A DNA stretch of 64,000 bases from an uncultured Catenibacterium sp. (GTDB taxonomy: Bacteria > Bacillota_I > Bacilli_A > Erysipelotrichales > Coprobacillaceae), in contig NZ_UQGV01000001.1 of assembly GCF_900540665.1 (NCBI RefSeq), positions 1-64,000 of the forward strand. The letters are read 5' to 3'. The first letter of the stretch is position 1. Each line of letters begins with the position of its first letter. The position numbers were made by a program, and so were the translations under genes. Shown here one piece after another: positions 55,034 through 62,749 of the stretch. A model generated the notes under the pieces. That model was not told where the DNA came from. It searched no databases and saw only the letters and a list, made by a program, of their open reading frames with translations.

Positions 55034-56176
55034 ATGAAATTCAAAACAATCGTGACAGCTGGTGCAGTCGCAGCAATGTTAGTAGGTTGTAGTAATGGGA
55101 ATTCTACTACAACAGATATCAAAGCACCTAAATTTGGTTTTATCGGTCCATTAAGTGGCGAAGCGTCTCAGTATGGTACTGCTGTAAAGAATGCTATGAA
55201 GATGGCTATTAATGACTATAACAAGAAGCATGGCACAAAGATTACAGGTGTTTATTATGATGATAAGGCTGATCCAACTACTGCCGTTAACGACTATAAC
55301 AAACTATATAATGATGATAAGGTCACTGCAGTTCTTTCACCAGTAACAACTGGTTCAGCACTTTCTGTAGCAAGCGCTGCAAGCAAGAACAATACACCTA
55401 TTCTTTCACCATCTGCAACAGGTGATAAATTCACTATGAATGGTAAGACAGCTTATAAGAATGTATTTAGAATCTGTACAAATGACTCTTATGCAGGTAC
55501 TTTCTTAGGTAAAGAAACAAAGACTAAATATAACTTCAAGAATGTAGCAGTTCTATATAATAAGGAATCTGATTATTCTACTGGTGTAGCATCTGCTTAT
55601 AAAGCTGAAGCGAAGAAGCAGGGTGTCAATGTTTCATTCTATGAAGCATACAATGCGAATACTAAAGATTTCTCAACATTCATTTCTAAGATCAAGCAGA
55701 CTAATCCAGATGCTGTCTTCTTACCAGACTATTATGAATCAGTTGTATCTATTACTAAACAGTTAAGAGATTCTGGTGTTAAGACTACAGTCTTCGGTGC
55801 TGACGGCTGGGATGGTGTTCTTGGTGTTAAGGGTGTTAATACTGCAGACTTTGAAAACTGCTTCTTCACAAGTGGTTACAATAAAGATGCAACAAGCGGT
55901 CCAGCATATGAATTCGTAAAAGCTTACGAAAAAGAATATGGAACAACTCCAAGTATGTTCGCTGGTATGGCTTATGATACAGTAACAGTTATGATGAAAG
56001 CTATCAACAAGGCTAAATCTACAGATCCTGAAAAGGTTAATGCAGCATTAGAAAAGATTAAGATTTCTGATGATGAAGCAGTTTGTGGTGGATTCACTTA
56101 TGATAAGAACCACAATCCTGTTAAGGAATTAAATATCGTTACTGTTAAGAACGGTCAGTATGTAACTGCAAAATAA
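55034..56176 (+). CDS. livJ: Branched-chain amino-acid ABC transporter, substrate-binding lipoprotein
   Basis: 380 residues, SD TTGGAGGG before ATG 55034. Lipobox MLVGC at about residue 19. KFGFIGPLSGEASQYG opens the type I periplasmic-binding fold; YYDDKADPTTAVNDYNKL and LSPSATGDKF follow, with the two-lobe pattern of LivJ/LivK. Captures Leu/Ile/Val or related amino acids outside the membrane. Head of a five-gene operon with an internal hairpin directly downstream that may raise its own share of message. Confidence 0.92.
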   Translation: MKFKTIVTAGAVAAMLVGCSNGNSTTTDIKAPKFGFIGPLSGEASQYGTAVKNAMKMAINDYNKKHGTKITGVYYDDKADPTTAVNDYNKLYNDDKVTAVLSPVTTGSALSVASAASKNNTPILSPSATGDKFTMNGKTAYKNVFRICTNDSYAGTFLGKETKTKYNFKNVAVLYNKESDYSTGVASAYKAEAKKQGVNVSFYEAYNANTKDFSTFISKIKQTNPDAVFLPDYYESVVSITKQLRDSGVKTTVFGADGWDGVLGVKGVNTADFENCFFTSGYNKDATSGPAYEFVKAYEKEYGTTPSMFAGMAYDTVTVMMKAINKAKSTDPEKVNAALEKIKISDDEAVCGGFTYDKNHNPVKELNIVTVKNGQYVTAK

Positions 56177-56185
56177 CGATGAATA

Positions 56186-56214
56186 AAGGAGAGTTCATCT
56201 CTCCTTATTTTTTT
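56186..56214 (+). terminator. Intercistronic hairpin between livJ and livH
   Basis: AAGGAGAG / CTCTCCTT stem, TTCAT loop, T run. Partial termination here would yield more binding protein than permease, a common design in ABC operons. Confidence 0.75.
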
Positions 56215-56236
56215 ATTATAGAGGGGAGAAGTAATT

Positions 56237-57109
56237 ATGATTAACTTTATCAACCAGATCATCAACGGACTCTCGACTGGGAGTATGTATGCTTTAGTTG
56301 CAATTGGTTATACAATGGTTTATGGTATTGCGAAAATGATCAACTTCGCACATGGTGATATCATCATGGCAGGTGCTTATTTTGCATTAATCGCCATGGG
56401 TTTTGTTGGACCTATTCCAGCTATTATATTTTCTATAGTTGCGACTGCAGCTTTAGGTGTTTTAACAGAAAAAGTCGCTTATAAACCTTTAAGAGGTAAA
56501 GGTTCACTTGAAGTATTGATCACTGCCATTGGTGTCAGCTATTTATTAGAAAATGTATTCTTATTAATCTTTGGTAGTGCAGCTCGTACATTCCCACAGA
56601 TCATGCCAAAGGGTACAATCAATCTTGGGGGTATATCTATCAAATATATTACTTTAATTACATTGATTGTCACTGCGGTATGTACTGCTATTCTTTTATT
56701 CTTTATTAATAAGACAAAACTTGGTAAAGCAATGCGTGCTGTATCAGAAGACCAGGGTGCAGCTCAATTGATGGGTATTAACGTGGATACAACAGTATCA
56801 CTTACATTTGCGATTGGTTCAGGTCTTGGTGCTATTGCAGGTGTTATTTATGGATGTGCTTATTCATTAATCACTCCATATATCGGTTTGATGTTAGGTA
56901 TTAAAGCATTTATTGCAGCAGTACTTGGTGGAATTGGTAGTGTACCTGGAGCTATGGTTGGTGGTTTGATGCTTGGTGTTGCTGAATCACTTACTATTGC
57001 CTATATCTCTTCAGATTTCTCTGATGCAGTTGTATTTGGTATTCTTATTATTGTCTTATTAGTTAAGCCAGCAGGCTTATTTGGTAAGAATGTAAGAGAG
57101 AAGGTGTAG
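56237..57109 (+). CDS. livH: Branched-chain amino-acid ABC permease LivH
   Basis: 290 residues, about eight membrane helices. NGLSTGSMYALVAIGYTMVY at the start and GIAKMINFAHGDIIM near residue 35 are LivH hallmarks; MGINVDTTVSLTFAIG and GIKAFIAAVLGGIGS-like sequence near residue 225 form the ATPase-contact loop. Works with LivM as a heterodimer. GAGGGGAG precedes ATG 56237. Confidence 0.93.
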   Translation: MINFINQIINGLSTGSMYALVAIGYTMVYGIAKMINFAHGDIIMAGAYFALIAMGFVGPIPAIIFSIVATAALGVLTEKVAYKPLRGKGSLEVLITAIGVSYLLENVFLLIFGSAARTFPQIMPKGTINLGGISIKYITLITLIVTAVCTAILLFFINKTKLGKAMRAVSEDQGAAQLMGINVDTTVSLTFAIGSGLGAIAGVIYGCAYSLITPYIGLMLGIKAFIAAVLGGIGSVPGAMVGGLMLGVAESLTIAYISSDFSDAVVFGILIIVLLVKPAGLFGKNVREKV

Positions 57110-57112
57110 TCT

Positions 57113-58060
57113 ATGAAAAAATTATTAAAAAACGAACTATTCAGATCATTGATACTATCAATTGCGATCTTTGCAGTATTGATGATAGGTACAGCTACAT
57201 CTTTTATTAACTCTTATAGACAGGGAATATTAATTCTTTGTGGTATTAATATTATCCTTGCTGTATCACTTAACTTAGCAGCTGGTTATTTAGGACAGCT
57301 TACTCTAGGACATGCTGGTTTCATGTCAGTAGGTGCTTATACATCTGCTTTAATTAGTATTTATTTAAATCTTCCATTTATCGTATCACTACTTATTGGT
57401 GCGATTGCAGCTGGTATTATTGGTTTAATTATTGGTATTCCAGTATTAAGATTAAAAGGTGACTATCTTTGTATTATCACTCTTGCTTTCAATGAAATCA
57501 TCCGTGTTATTATGAATAACCTTGAAATCACTAATGGCGCAAAAGGTTTAATTGGTATTCCTATGAATACAAATCTTGTTTATGTCTATATCGCAATGAT
57601 TATCACAATCTTTGTCGTATATTCAATTGTGAAATCTAGACATGGACGTGCAATCATCTCAATTCGTGAAGATGAAACAGCATCAGAATTATCAGGTATT
57701 GATGTTGGTTATTATAAAGTATTTGCCTTTGCAGTGAGTGCTGTTTTTGCTGGACTTGCAGGAGGCTTATATGCTCACTATTATACAGTTATCCTTCCTA
57801 AAGGATTTGACTTCAACAAATCAGTTGAAATTCTAGTTATGGTAGTACTAGGTGGTATGGGTAACTTAAAGGGCTCTATTATTGCAGCTATTGTTCTTAC
57901 TGTCATTCCAGAATTATTGATCTCATTCTCACAGTACAGAATGTTGTTATACGCAATTGTATTAATTGTCGCTATGATTTTAAAGGCAACAGGTAAAGGC
58001 GAACAGATCATAGAACGTCTTCCGTTCTTTAAAAAGAAAGATGAGGTGAAGCCAGAATGA
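57113..58060 (+). CDS. livM: Branched-chain amino-acid ABC permease LivM
   Basis: 315 residues, eight to ten helices. LAAGYLGQLTLGHAGFMSVG near residue 55 is the LivM signature; RGRAIISIREDETASELSGI-like region near residue 178 and VMVVLGGMGNLKGS near residue 240 form the EAA-type loop for the ATPases. Starts 3 bp after livH. Confidence 0.93.
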   Translation: MKKLLKNELFRSLILSIAIFAVLMIGTATSFINSYRQGILILCGINIILAVSLNLAAGYLGQLTLGHAGFMSVGAYTSALISIYLNLPFIVSLLIGAIAAGIIGLIIGIPVLRLKGDYLCIITLAFNEIIRVIMNNLEITNGAKGLIGIPMNTNLVYVYIAMIITIFVVYSIVKSRHGRAIISIREDETASELSGIDVGYYKVFAFAVSAVFAGLAGGLYAHYYTVILPKGFDFNKSVEILVMVVLGGMGNLKGSIIAAIVLTVIPELLISFSQYRMLLYAIVLIVAMILKATGKGEQIIERLPFFKKKDEVKPE

Positions 58061-58833
58061 GTACACCATTATTAAAAGCAGAAGGTCTTGGCATACAGTT
58101 TGGTGGATTAAAGGCCGTAGATGAATTTAACTTTGAAATCGATAAGAACCAGTTATTTGGTTTAATTGGTCCAAATGGTGCAGGTAAAACAACTGTCTTC
58201 AACCTATTAACAGGTGTTTATCAGCCTACAAGTGGTCGTATCCTTTTTGAGGGACATCCAATTAAAAAAGCAAACACTATTAAGATTACTAAAGCAGGTA
58301 TCGCAAGAACTTTCCAGAATATCCGTTTATTCAAGGAAATGACCGTTATTGATAACGTAAAGGTAGGATTACATTACTCTCATCCATATACAGTATTTGA
58401 TGCTTTATTACATACACCTAAATACAAGAAGGCTGAAGCAGCTATGCAGGAAGAGGCTTTATCTCTATTACGAGTTTTCCATCTAGAAGAATTTGCGGAG
58501 TCTAAGGCAAAGAACTTACCTTATGGTAAACAGAGAAAACTTGAAATTGCGAGAGCACTTGCAACTGCTCCTAAACTATTGCTTCTTGATGAACCTGCTG
58601 CAGGAATGAACCCTACAGAAACAGCTGAATTAATGGAAACTATTAAAATAGTAAGAGAAAAGTTCTCAGTCGCTATTCTTCTTATTGAACATGATATGAA
58701 GCTTGTTATGGGAATCTGTGAAAAGATTGCTGTATTAAACTTTGGTACAGTACTTGCTTTTGGTACACCTGAAGAAATTAGAAACAACCCTGATGTTGTA
58801 GCTGCCTACTTAGGCAATGAAGAGGAGGGCTAA
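58057..58833 (+). CDS. livG: Branched-chain amino-acid ABC ATPase LivG
   Basis: 258 residues. Walker A GPNGAGKTTVFNLLTG near residue 37, Q-loop RTFQNIRLFKEMT, signature NLPYGKQRKLEIARAL near residue 155 (YGKQR, the LivG form of LSGGQ), Walker B LLLLDEPAAGMNP and the switch His in LIEHDMK. The start overlaps livM by 4 bp. Confidence 0.94.
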   Translation: MSTPLLKAEGLGIQFGGLKAVDEFNFEIDKNQLFGLIGPNGAGKTTVFNLLTGVYQPTSGRILFEGHPIKKANTIKITKAGIARTFQNIRLFKEMTVIDNVKVGLHYSHPYTVFDALLHTPKYKKAEAAMQEEALSLLRVFHLEEFAESKAKNLPYGKQRKLEIARALATAPKLLLLDEPAAGMNPTETAELMETIKIVREKFSVAILLIEHDMKLVMGICEKIAVLNFGTVLAFGTPEEIRNNPDVVAAYLGNEEEG

Positions 58834-58835
58834 AG

Positions 58836-59543
58836 ATGTTATTAGAAGTTAAGGATCTTGAAGTACACTACGGTGTCATTAATGCGATTAAGAAGATTTC
58901 ATTTAATGTTGAAGAAGGTGAAATCGTTGCACTTATCGGTGCCAATGGTGCGGGTAAAACAAGTACAATGCATGCTATTTCTGGCTTATTAAATGGCAAG
59001 AGTGGTGAAATCATCTTTAATGGTGAAAACATCATGAAGACTCCTGCACATAAAATTGTTTCTAAAGGTCTTGCACAGGTTCCTGAAGGACGTCGTATCT
59101 TTGCTCAGTTGAGTGTTGAAGATAACCTAGAAATGGGTGCTTATCTTCGTAATGATGCAGATGGTATCAAGAATGATATTGAACATATTTATACATTATT
59201 CCCACGTTTAAGAGAAAGAAAGAAACAGTTAGCCGGTACATTATCTGGTGGTGAGCAGCAGATGCTTGCTATGGGCCGTGCTTTGATGTCTAAACCAAAA
59301 CTATTATTACTAGATGAACCATCAATGGGTCTTTCTCCGATCCTTGTTAATGAAATCTTTGATATCATTAAAGAAGTAAATGAAAAAGAAGGTATGACTA
59401 TTCTACTTGTAGAACAGAATGCCAATAAAGCACTCTCTATCGCAAATCATGCTTATGTACTTGAAACAGGTAACATTACTGTATCAGGTAAAGCTGAAGA
59501 TGTCGCAAATAATCCACGTGTTAGAGAAGCATATCTTGGATAA
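58836..59543 (+). CDS. livF: Branched-chain amino-acid ABC ATPase LivF
   Basis: 235 residues. Walker A GANGAGKTSTMHAI near residue 33, LAQVPEGRRIFAQLSVEDN near residue 83, the signature GTLSGGEQQMLAMGRALM and Walker B LLLLDEPSMGLSP. Second ATPase of the heterodimer; starts 2 bp after livG. A terminator closes the operon. Confidence 0.94.
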   Translation: MLLEVKDLEVHYGVINAIKKISFNVEEGEIVALIGANGAGKTSTMHAISGLLNGKSGEIIFNGENIMKTPAHKIVSKGLAQVPEGRRIFAQLSVEDNLEMGAYLRNDADGIKNDIEHIYTLFPRLRERKKQLAGTLSGGEQQMLAMGRALMSKPKLLLLDEPSMGLSPILVNEIFDIIKEVNEKEGMTILLVEQNANKALSIANHAYVLETGNITVSGKAEDVANNPRVREAYLG

Positions 59544-59544
59544 T

Positions 59545-59572
59545 AAGTTCTCCCTTGGGGAGGACTTTTTTT
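59545..59572 (+). terminator. liv operon terminator
   Basis: AAGTTCTCC / GGAGGACTT stem and T7; nearly the same hairpin occurs after the next toxin-antitoxin module at 61048. Confidence 0.82.
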
Positions 59573-59586
59573 GTTTTATTTTATGT

Positions 59587-59664
59587 AATTTACCTTACAG
59601 GTTAATTTTAAATATTGCATTTTGGTGCTTTATAGGTTATAATGTATTTACCTCAAAGGTAAAT
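59587..59664 (+). promoter_or_regulatory. HigBA promoter with paired operators
   Basis: TTGCAT at 59615-59620, a 17-bp spacer and TATAAT at 59638-59643. Palindrome AATTTACCT-TAC-AGGTTAATT lies at 59587-59607 and the perfect ATTTACCT-CAA-AGGTAAAT at 59646-59664, on either side of the promoter. Likely bound by the HigA-type HTH protein for autorepression. Confidence 0.75.
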
Positions 59665-59683
59665 CAAAGAGAGGAGTGTTTGC

Positions 59684-59979
59684 TTGAAGATCACATATAA
59701 AAATAAAAGGATTGAGAAGGTTTGCACAATTGCAGACGAAGCAGAGAGAAGATATGGGCCAAGAATGGCAGAGAAGATTCATCAACGCATAGATGAAATT
59801 GATGCATCTGATACGGTTGAAGAGATGGTACAATCCCGTATTGGAAGATGTCATCCTTTAAAAGGTGATCGAAAGGGTCAATATGCAATGGAATTAGCAC
59901 AACCCTATCGTTTGATTTTTACAAAAGAGGTAATGAAATTCAAATTGTAAATGTAATCGAAATAGTAGATTATCATTAA
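59684..59979 (+). pseudogene. HigB-family toxin, frameshifted near the 3' end
   Basis: Starts at TTG 59684 after GAGGAG. Codons 1-81 read as a HigB/killer toxin (YKNKRIEKVCTIADEAERRY, GRCHPLKGDRKGQYAMEL, QPYRLIF). The zero frame then ends at TAA 59950 with an atypical MKFKL tail. A -1 shift at the AAAA run (about 59924) would continue as RGNEIQIVNVIEIVDYH and stop at 59979, the usual family ending. So the gene is either mutated or, less likely, uses a frameshift. The antitoxin downstream is intact. Confidence 0.72.
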
Positions 59980-59992
59980 TTAGGAGGAAAAA

Positions 59993-61048
59993 ATGATGGT
60001 GAAGAGTCGCACATTTATTGCAACACCGCCAGGCACAACTATTAAAGAACAACTGCTAGACAAAGGTATGAGTCAAAAAGAATTTGCGACACGAATGGAT
60101 TTATCACAAAAACATGTGAGTAAACTAATCAATGGTGAAGTTCAGCTGACTCCGGATGTTGCGGTACGTTTAGAAATGGTATTAGGTATTCCAGCTAAGT
60201 TTTGGAATAAATTAGAAGCTACTTATCGCGAAAAGTTAATTAAGGCAAATGCGGAAAATGAAATGGATGCGGATATAGAAATTGCCAGAAAGATGCCATA
60301 TAATGAAATGGTTAAATATGGATGGGTACCAGTTGCCAAAAAGATTGAAGAAAAAGTGGTAAATTTAAAAAAGTTTTTTGGAGTAGTAAGTTTAGTATTG
60401 CTTAAAGATATGCGTTTATCTAAGATTGCTTGTCGTAGACTTGCTGATACAGAAAAAAGTAACTATGCTTTGATGGCTTGGGCACAACAGGCAAGAATAT
60501 TAGCACGTGATATTAAAGTATCATCAATAGATTTAAAAACACTAGAGCACAAATTATCTGAAATAAGGAGTATGACTACTCTAGATCCAGATGTTTTTTG
60601 TATAGAGCTAGAAAATCTGCTTGCAGGATGTGGTATTGCTCTTATTTTTCTTCCTCATATTGGAGGTTCGTTCTTACATGGTGCAACTTTTGTTGATGGA
60701 AATAAAATAGTTATAGGTCTCACTGTTAGAGGTAAGGATGCAGATAGATTTTGGTTTAGCTTGTTTCATGAATTGGGTCATATTTTACTTGGTCATATTA
60801 ATAATATTGATGGTACCACTGAAGAGGATGAAAACTCAGCAGACCAGTTTGCGCAGGAGATATTAATTCCTACGGCTGATTTGGGTGAGTTTGTATCTCA
60901 AAATGATTTTTCTCGATCATCTATCTGTGATTTTGCGGAAAAAGAAAATATTCAAAGTGGTATTGTAGTAGGTCGTCTACAAAAAGAACATTTCATAAAT
61001 TATAATCAGTATAATGATTTGAAAACTAAATATGAGATAACATCTTGA
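59993..61048 (+). CDS. HigA-type antitoxin fused to an ImmA/IrrE (M78) peptidase domain
   Basis: 351 residues, SD TAGGAGGA; ATG 59993 or 59996. N-terminal HTH (residues 18-75): LDKGMSQKEFATRMDLSQKH and VSKLINGEVQLTPDVAVRLE, a HigA-like antitoxin. The middle is helical. The C-terminus has SLFHELGHILLGHI near residue 260 and the acidic EENSADQFAQE-like ligand, the zinc site of M78 peptidases. The fusion is a known antitoxin form; the peptidase may cut the antitoxin itself or a partner. Fits the palindromes upstream. Confidence 0.9.
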   Translation: MMVKSRTFIATPPGTTIKEQLLDKGMSQKEFATRMDLSQKHVSKLINGEVQLTPDVAVRLEMVLGIPAKFWNKLEATYREKLIKANAENEMDADIEIARKMPYNEMVKYGWVPVAKKIEEKVVNLKKFFGVVSLVLLKDMRLSKIACRRLADTEKSNYALMAWAQQARILARDIKVSSIDLKTLEHKLSEIRSMTTLDPDVFCIELENLLAGCGIALIFLPHIGGSFLHGATFVDGNKIVIGLTVRGKDADRFWFSLFHELGHILLGHINNIDGTTEEDENSADQFAQEILIPTADLGEFVSQNDFSRSSICDFAEKENIQSGIVVGRLQKEHFINYNQYNDLKTKYEITS

Positions 61049-61075
61049 GTTCTCCTTTTTGGGAGGACTTTTTTT
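61048..61075 (+). terminator. Toxin-antitoxin module terminator
   Basis: AGTTCTCC / GGAGGACT stem, TTTTTG loop, T7; matches the liv terminator in stem sequence. Confidence 0.8.
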
Positions 61076-61154
61076 ATATATACATCACTATTTTTAAAAT
61101 ATTAAAAAATTCTTAATTAAAAAAATAGCGATATATGCAATATAAAATACAAAT

Positions 61155-61208
61155 ACTTAAGAAAATCTTAAGAAAATAGTAGACAGATATAAGCCATGGT
61201 GTTATAAT
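61155..61208 (+). promoter_or_regulatory. CiaR-like direct repeat and promoter
   Basis: CTTAAGAAAAT at 61155-61165 repeats exactly at 61166-61176, giving CTTAAG-N5-CTTAAG. It sits 4 bp before TAGACA at 61180-61185, which has a 17-bp spacer to TATAAT at 61203-61208. OmpR-type regulators such as CiaR bind TTTAAG-N5-TTTAAG; its place just upstream of the -35 suits activation. Confidence 0.65.
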
Positions 61209-61239
61209 CGCATTTGTTGACAAGCAAAGGAGAATAACT

Positions 61240-62679
61240 ATGACTCAAAATGCCCCCACAACTTTTAATGCAATTGTAGAGAGAATCAGAACTTCAAAAA
61301 CAATGTTGTTGCCAGCAGTTGCAATCTCAGCATTTGCCCTTGTAGGTTATGCTGCGGCTGACCGTCAGGCACCTGTTATTCATTCAAATAAGATTGTTGT
61401 TCCTTATGGTACAAAGCTTAATGCATCTGATTTTGAAATTACAGATAACCGTGATAATTTAGATATCATGGATGTTTCTATTAAATCAGGATCATATGAA
61501 GCAAAACAGTTGGGTACTTATTCAGTGACAGTTTCTGTCACTGATACATTCAAGAATACAACTAATAAAGAAGTTGAAGTACAGGTTATTGATAATGAAG
61601 CACCTGTTATTGCATCACGCGTTGATGGTGGTTATATCATAGATGTAGAAGCAAATGGTTCAAATAACTTATTAGACTATGTGAAAGCAACAGATAATGT
61701 AGATGGTGACGTCAGTGATTTCATTACTTTCAATGGCGATATTGATACAACTGTTATTGGGGAACAGAAGGTTGTTGCTCATGTAGAAGATAATGCAGGT
61801 AATAAAGCTGAAAAAACACTTTCGTTTAATGTAAAGGACGCTGTTGCACCAGTACTTACTCAAAAGACACAGTCATTTGATGTGAACTATGGTGAACCTT
61901 TCAATCCTGCTGATTATTTTAATGTATCAGATAATTTTGATCCATCTCCAGTATTAACTGTTAAAGGTGATATTGATACTAAGAAATTAAATAGTGAACA
62001 GAAAGCAACTATTATCGCAACTGATAATAGTGGTAATGAAACAAAACAGACATGTACTTTCAATATTAAGGATATCAAAGGTCCTGAAATTAAGTTAAAT
62101 ACAAATAAAGTTTCTATTACTGAAGGAACATCTGTAAACTGGCGTTCACTTATTGTTTCAGCTATTGATAATTTAGATGGTGATTTAACTCAATATGTTG
62201 GAATCAGTGGTAATGTAGATGTCAATAATGAAGGACGCTATACAGCAACTTATACTGCAACTGATAAGACTGGTAACACAACAGTTGTTAATATTCCTGT
62301 AGAAGTAAAATCTAGAAATGCAGCCCTTATTCAGACTGCTTTAGGTAAGATTGGATGCCGTTATAGAATGGGTGCTGTAGGGCCTAATGTCTTTGACTGT
62401 TCAAGCTTTACTAGATGGGTATATAGACAAAATGGACGTTCTTTAAGTGGTACAGCTGCTGTACAGTATAATACAACTCAGAGAGTAGATAGAAATGCAT
62501 TAAAGCCTGGTGATCTTGTATTCTTTAAGAATACATATAAGAGAGGTATTTCTCATGTAGGTATTTATCTAGGTGGAGGCAGATTCGTACATGCTGCCAA
62601 TGAAAAGAAGGGTGTTATCACTTCTTCTCTAGGTGAATCTTATTATGCTGCTCATTATGCAGGCGGAGGAAGAGTTTAA
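61240..62679 (+). CDS. NlpC/P60 cell-wall hydrolase with Ig-like repeats
   Basis: 479 residues. An N-terminal hydrophobic segment (about 22-40) acts as a signal or anchor, ending near GYAAA. Three to four Ig-like (DUF5011/HYR-type) repeats of about 80 residues follow, each beginning with a PVI or PEI-like strand and rich in TDNxDG. The C-terminal NlpC/P60 domain (about 360-479) has NVFDCSSFTRWVYRQNG with the nucleophilic Cys, KPGDLVFFKN and ISHVGIYLGGGRFVHA with the His. Cleaves peptide bonds in peptidoglycan. Preceded by a CiaR-like box. Confidence 0.93.
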   Translation: MTQNAPTTFNAIVERIRTSKTMLLPAVAISAFALVGYAAADRQAPVIHSNKIVVPYGTKLNASDFEITDNRDNLDIMDVSIKSGSYEAKQLGTYSVTVSVTDTFKNTTNKEVEVQVIDNEAPVIASRVDGGYIIDVEANGSNNLLDYVKATDNVDGDVSDFITFNGDIDTTVIGEQKVVAHVEDNAGNKAEKTLSFNVKDAVAPVLTQKTQSFDVNYGEPFNPADYFNVSDNFDPSPVLTVKGDIDTKKLNSEQKATIIATDNSGNETKQTCTFNIKDIKGPEIKLNTNKVSITEGTSVNWRSLIVSAIDNLDGDLTQYVGISGNVDVNNEGRYTATYTATDKTGNTTVVNIPVEVKSRNAALIQTALGKIGCRYRMGAVGPNVFDCSSFTRWVYRQNGRSLSGTAAVQYNTTQRVDRNALKPGDLVFFKNTYKRGISHVGIYLGGGRFVHAANEKKGVITSSLGESYYAAHYAGGGRV

Positions 62680-62684
62680 TCTTT

Positions 62685-62716
62685 AAGGAAATCGGTTTCG
62701 ATTTCCTCTTTTTTTT
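62685..62716 (+). terminator. Intrinsic terminator
   Basis: AGGAAATCG / CGATTTCCT stem, GTTT loop, then CTTTTTTTT. Confidence 0.88.
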
Positions 62717-62749
62717 GATAAAATAAAAAAAGCGAAGGGAGTGTTTATC

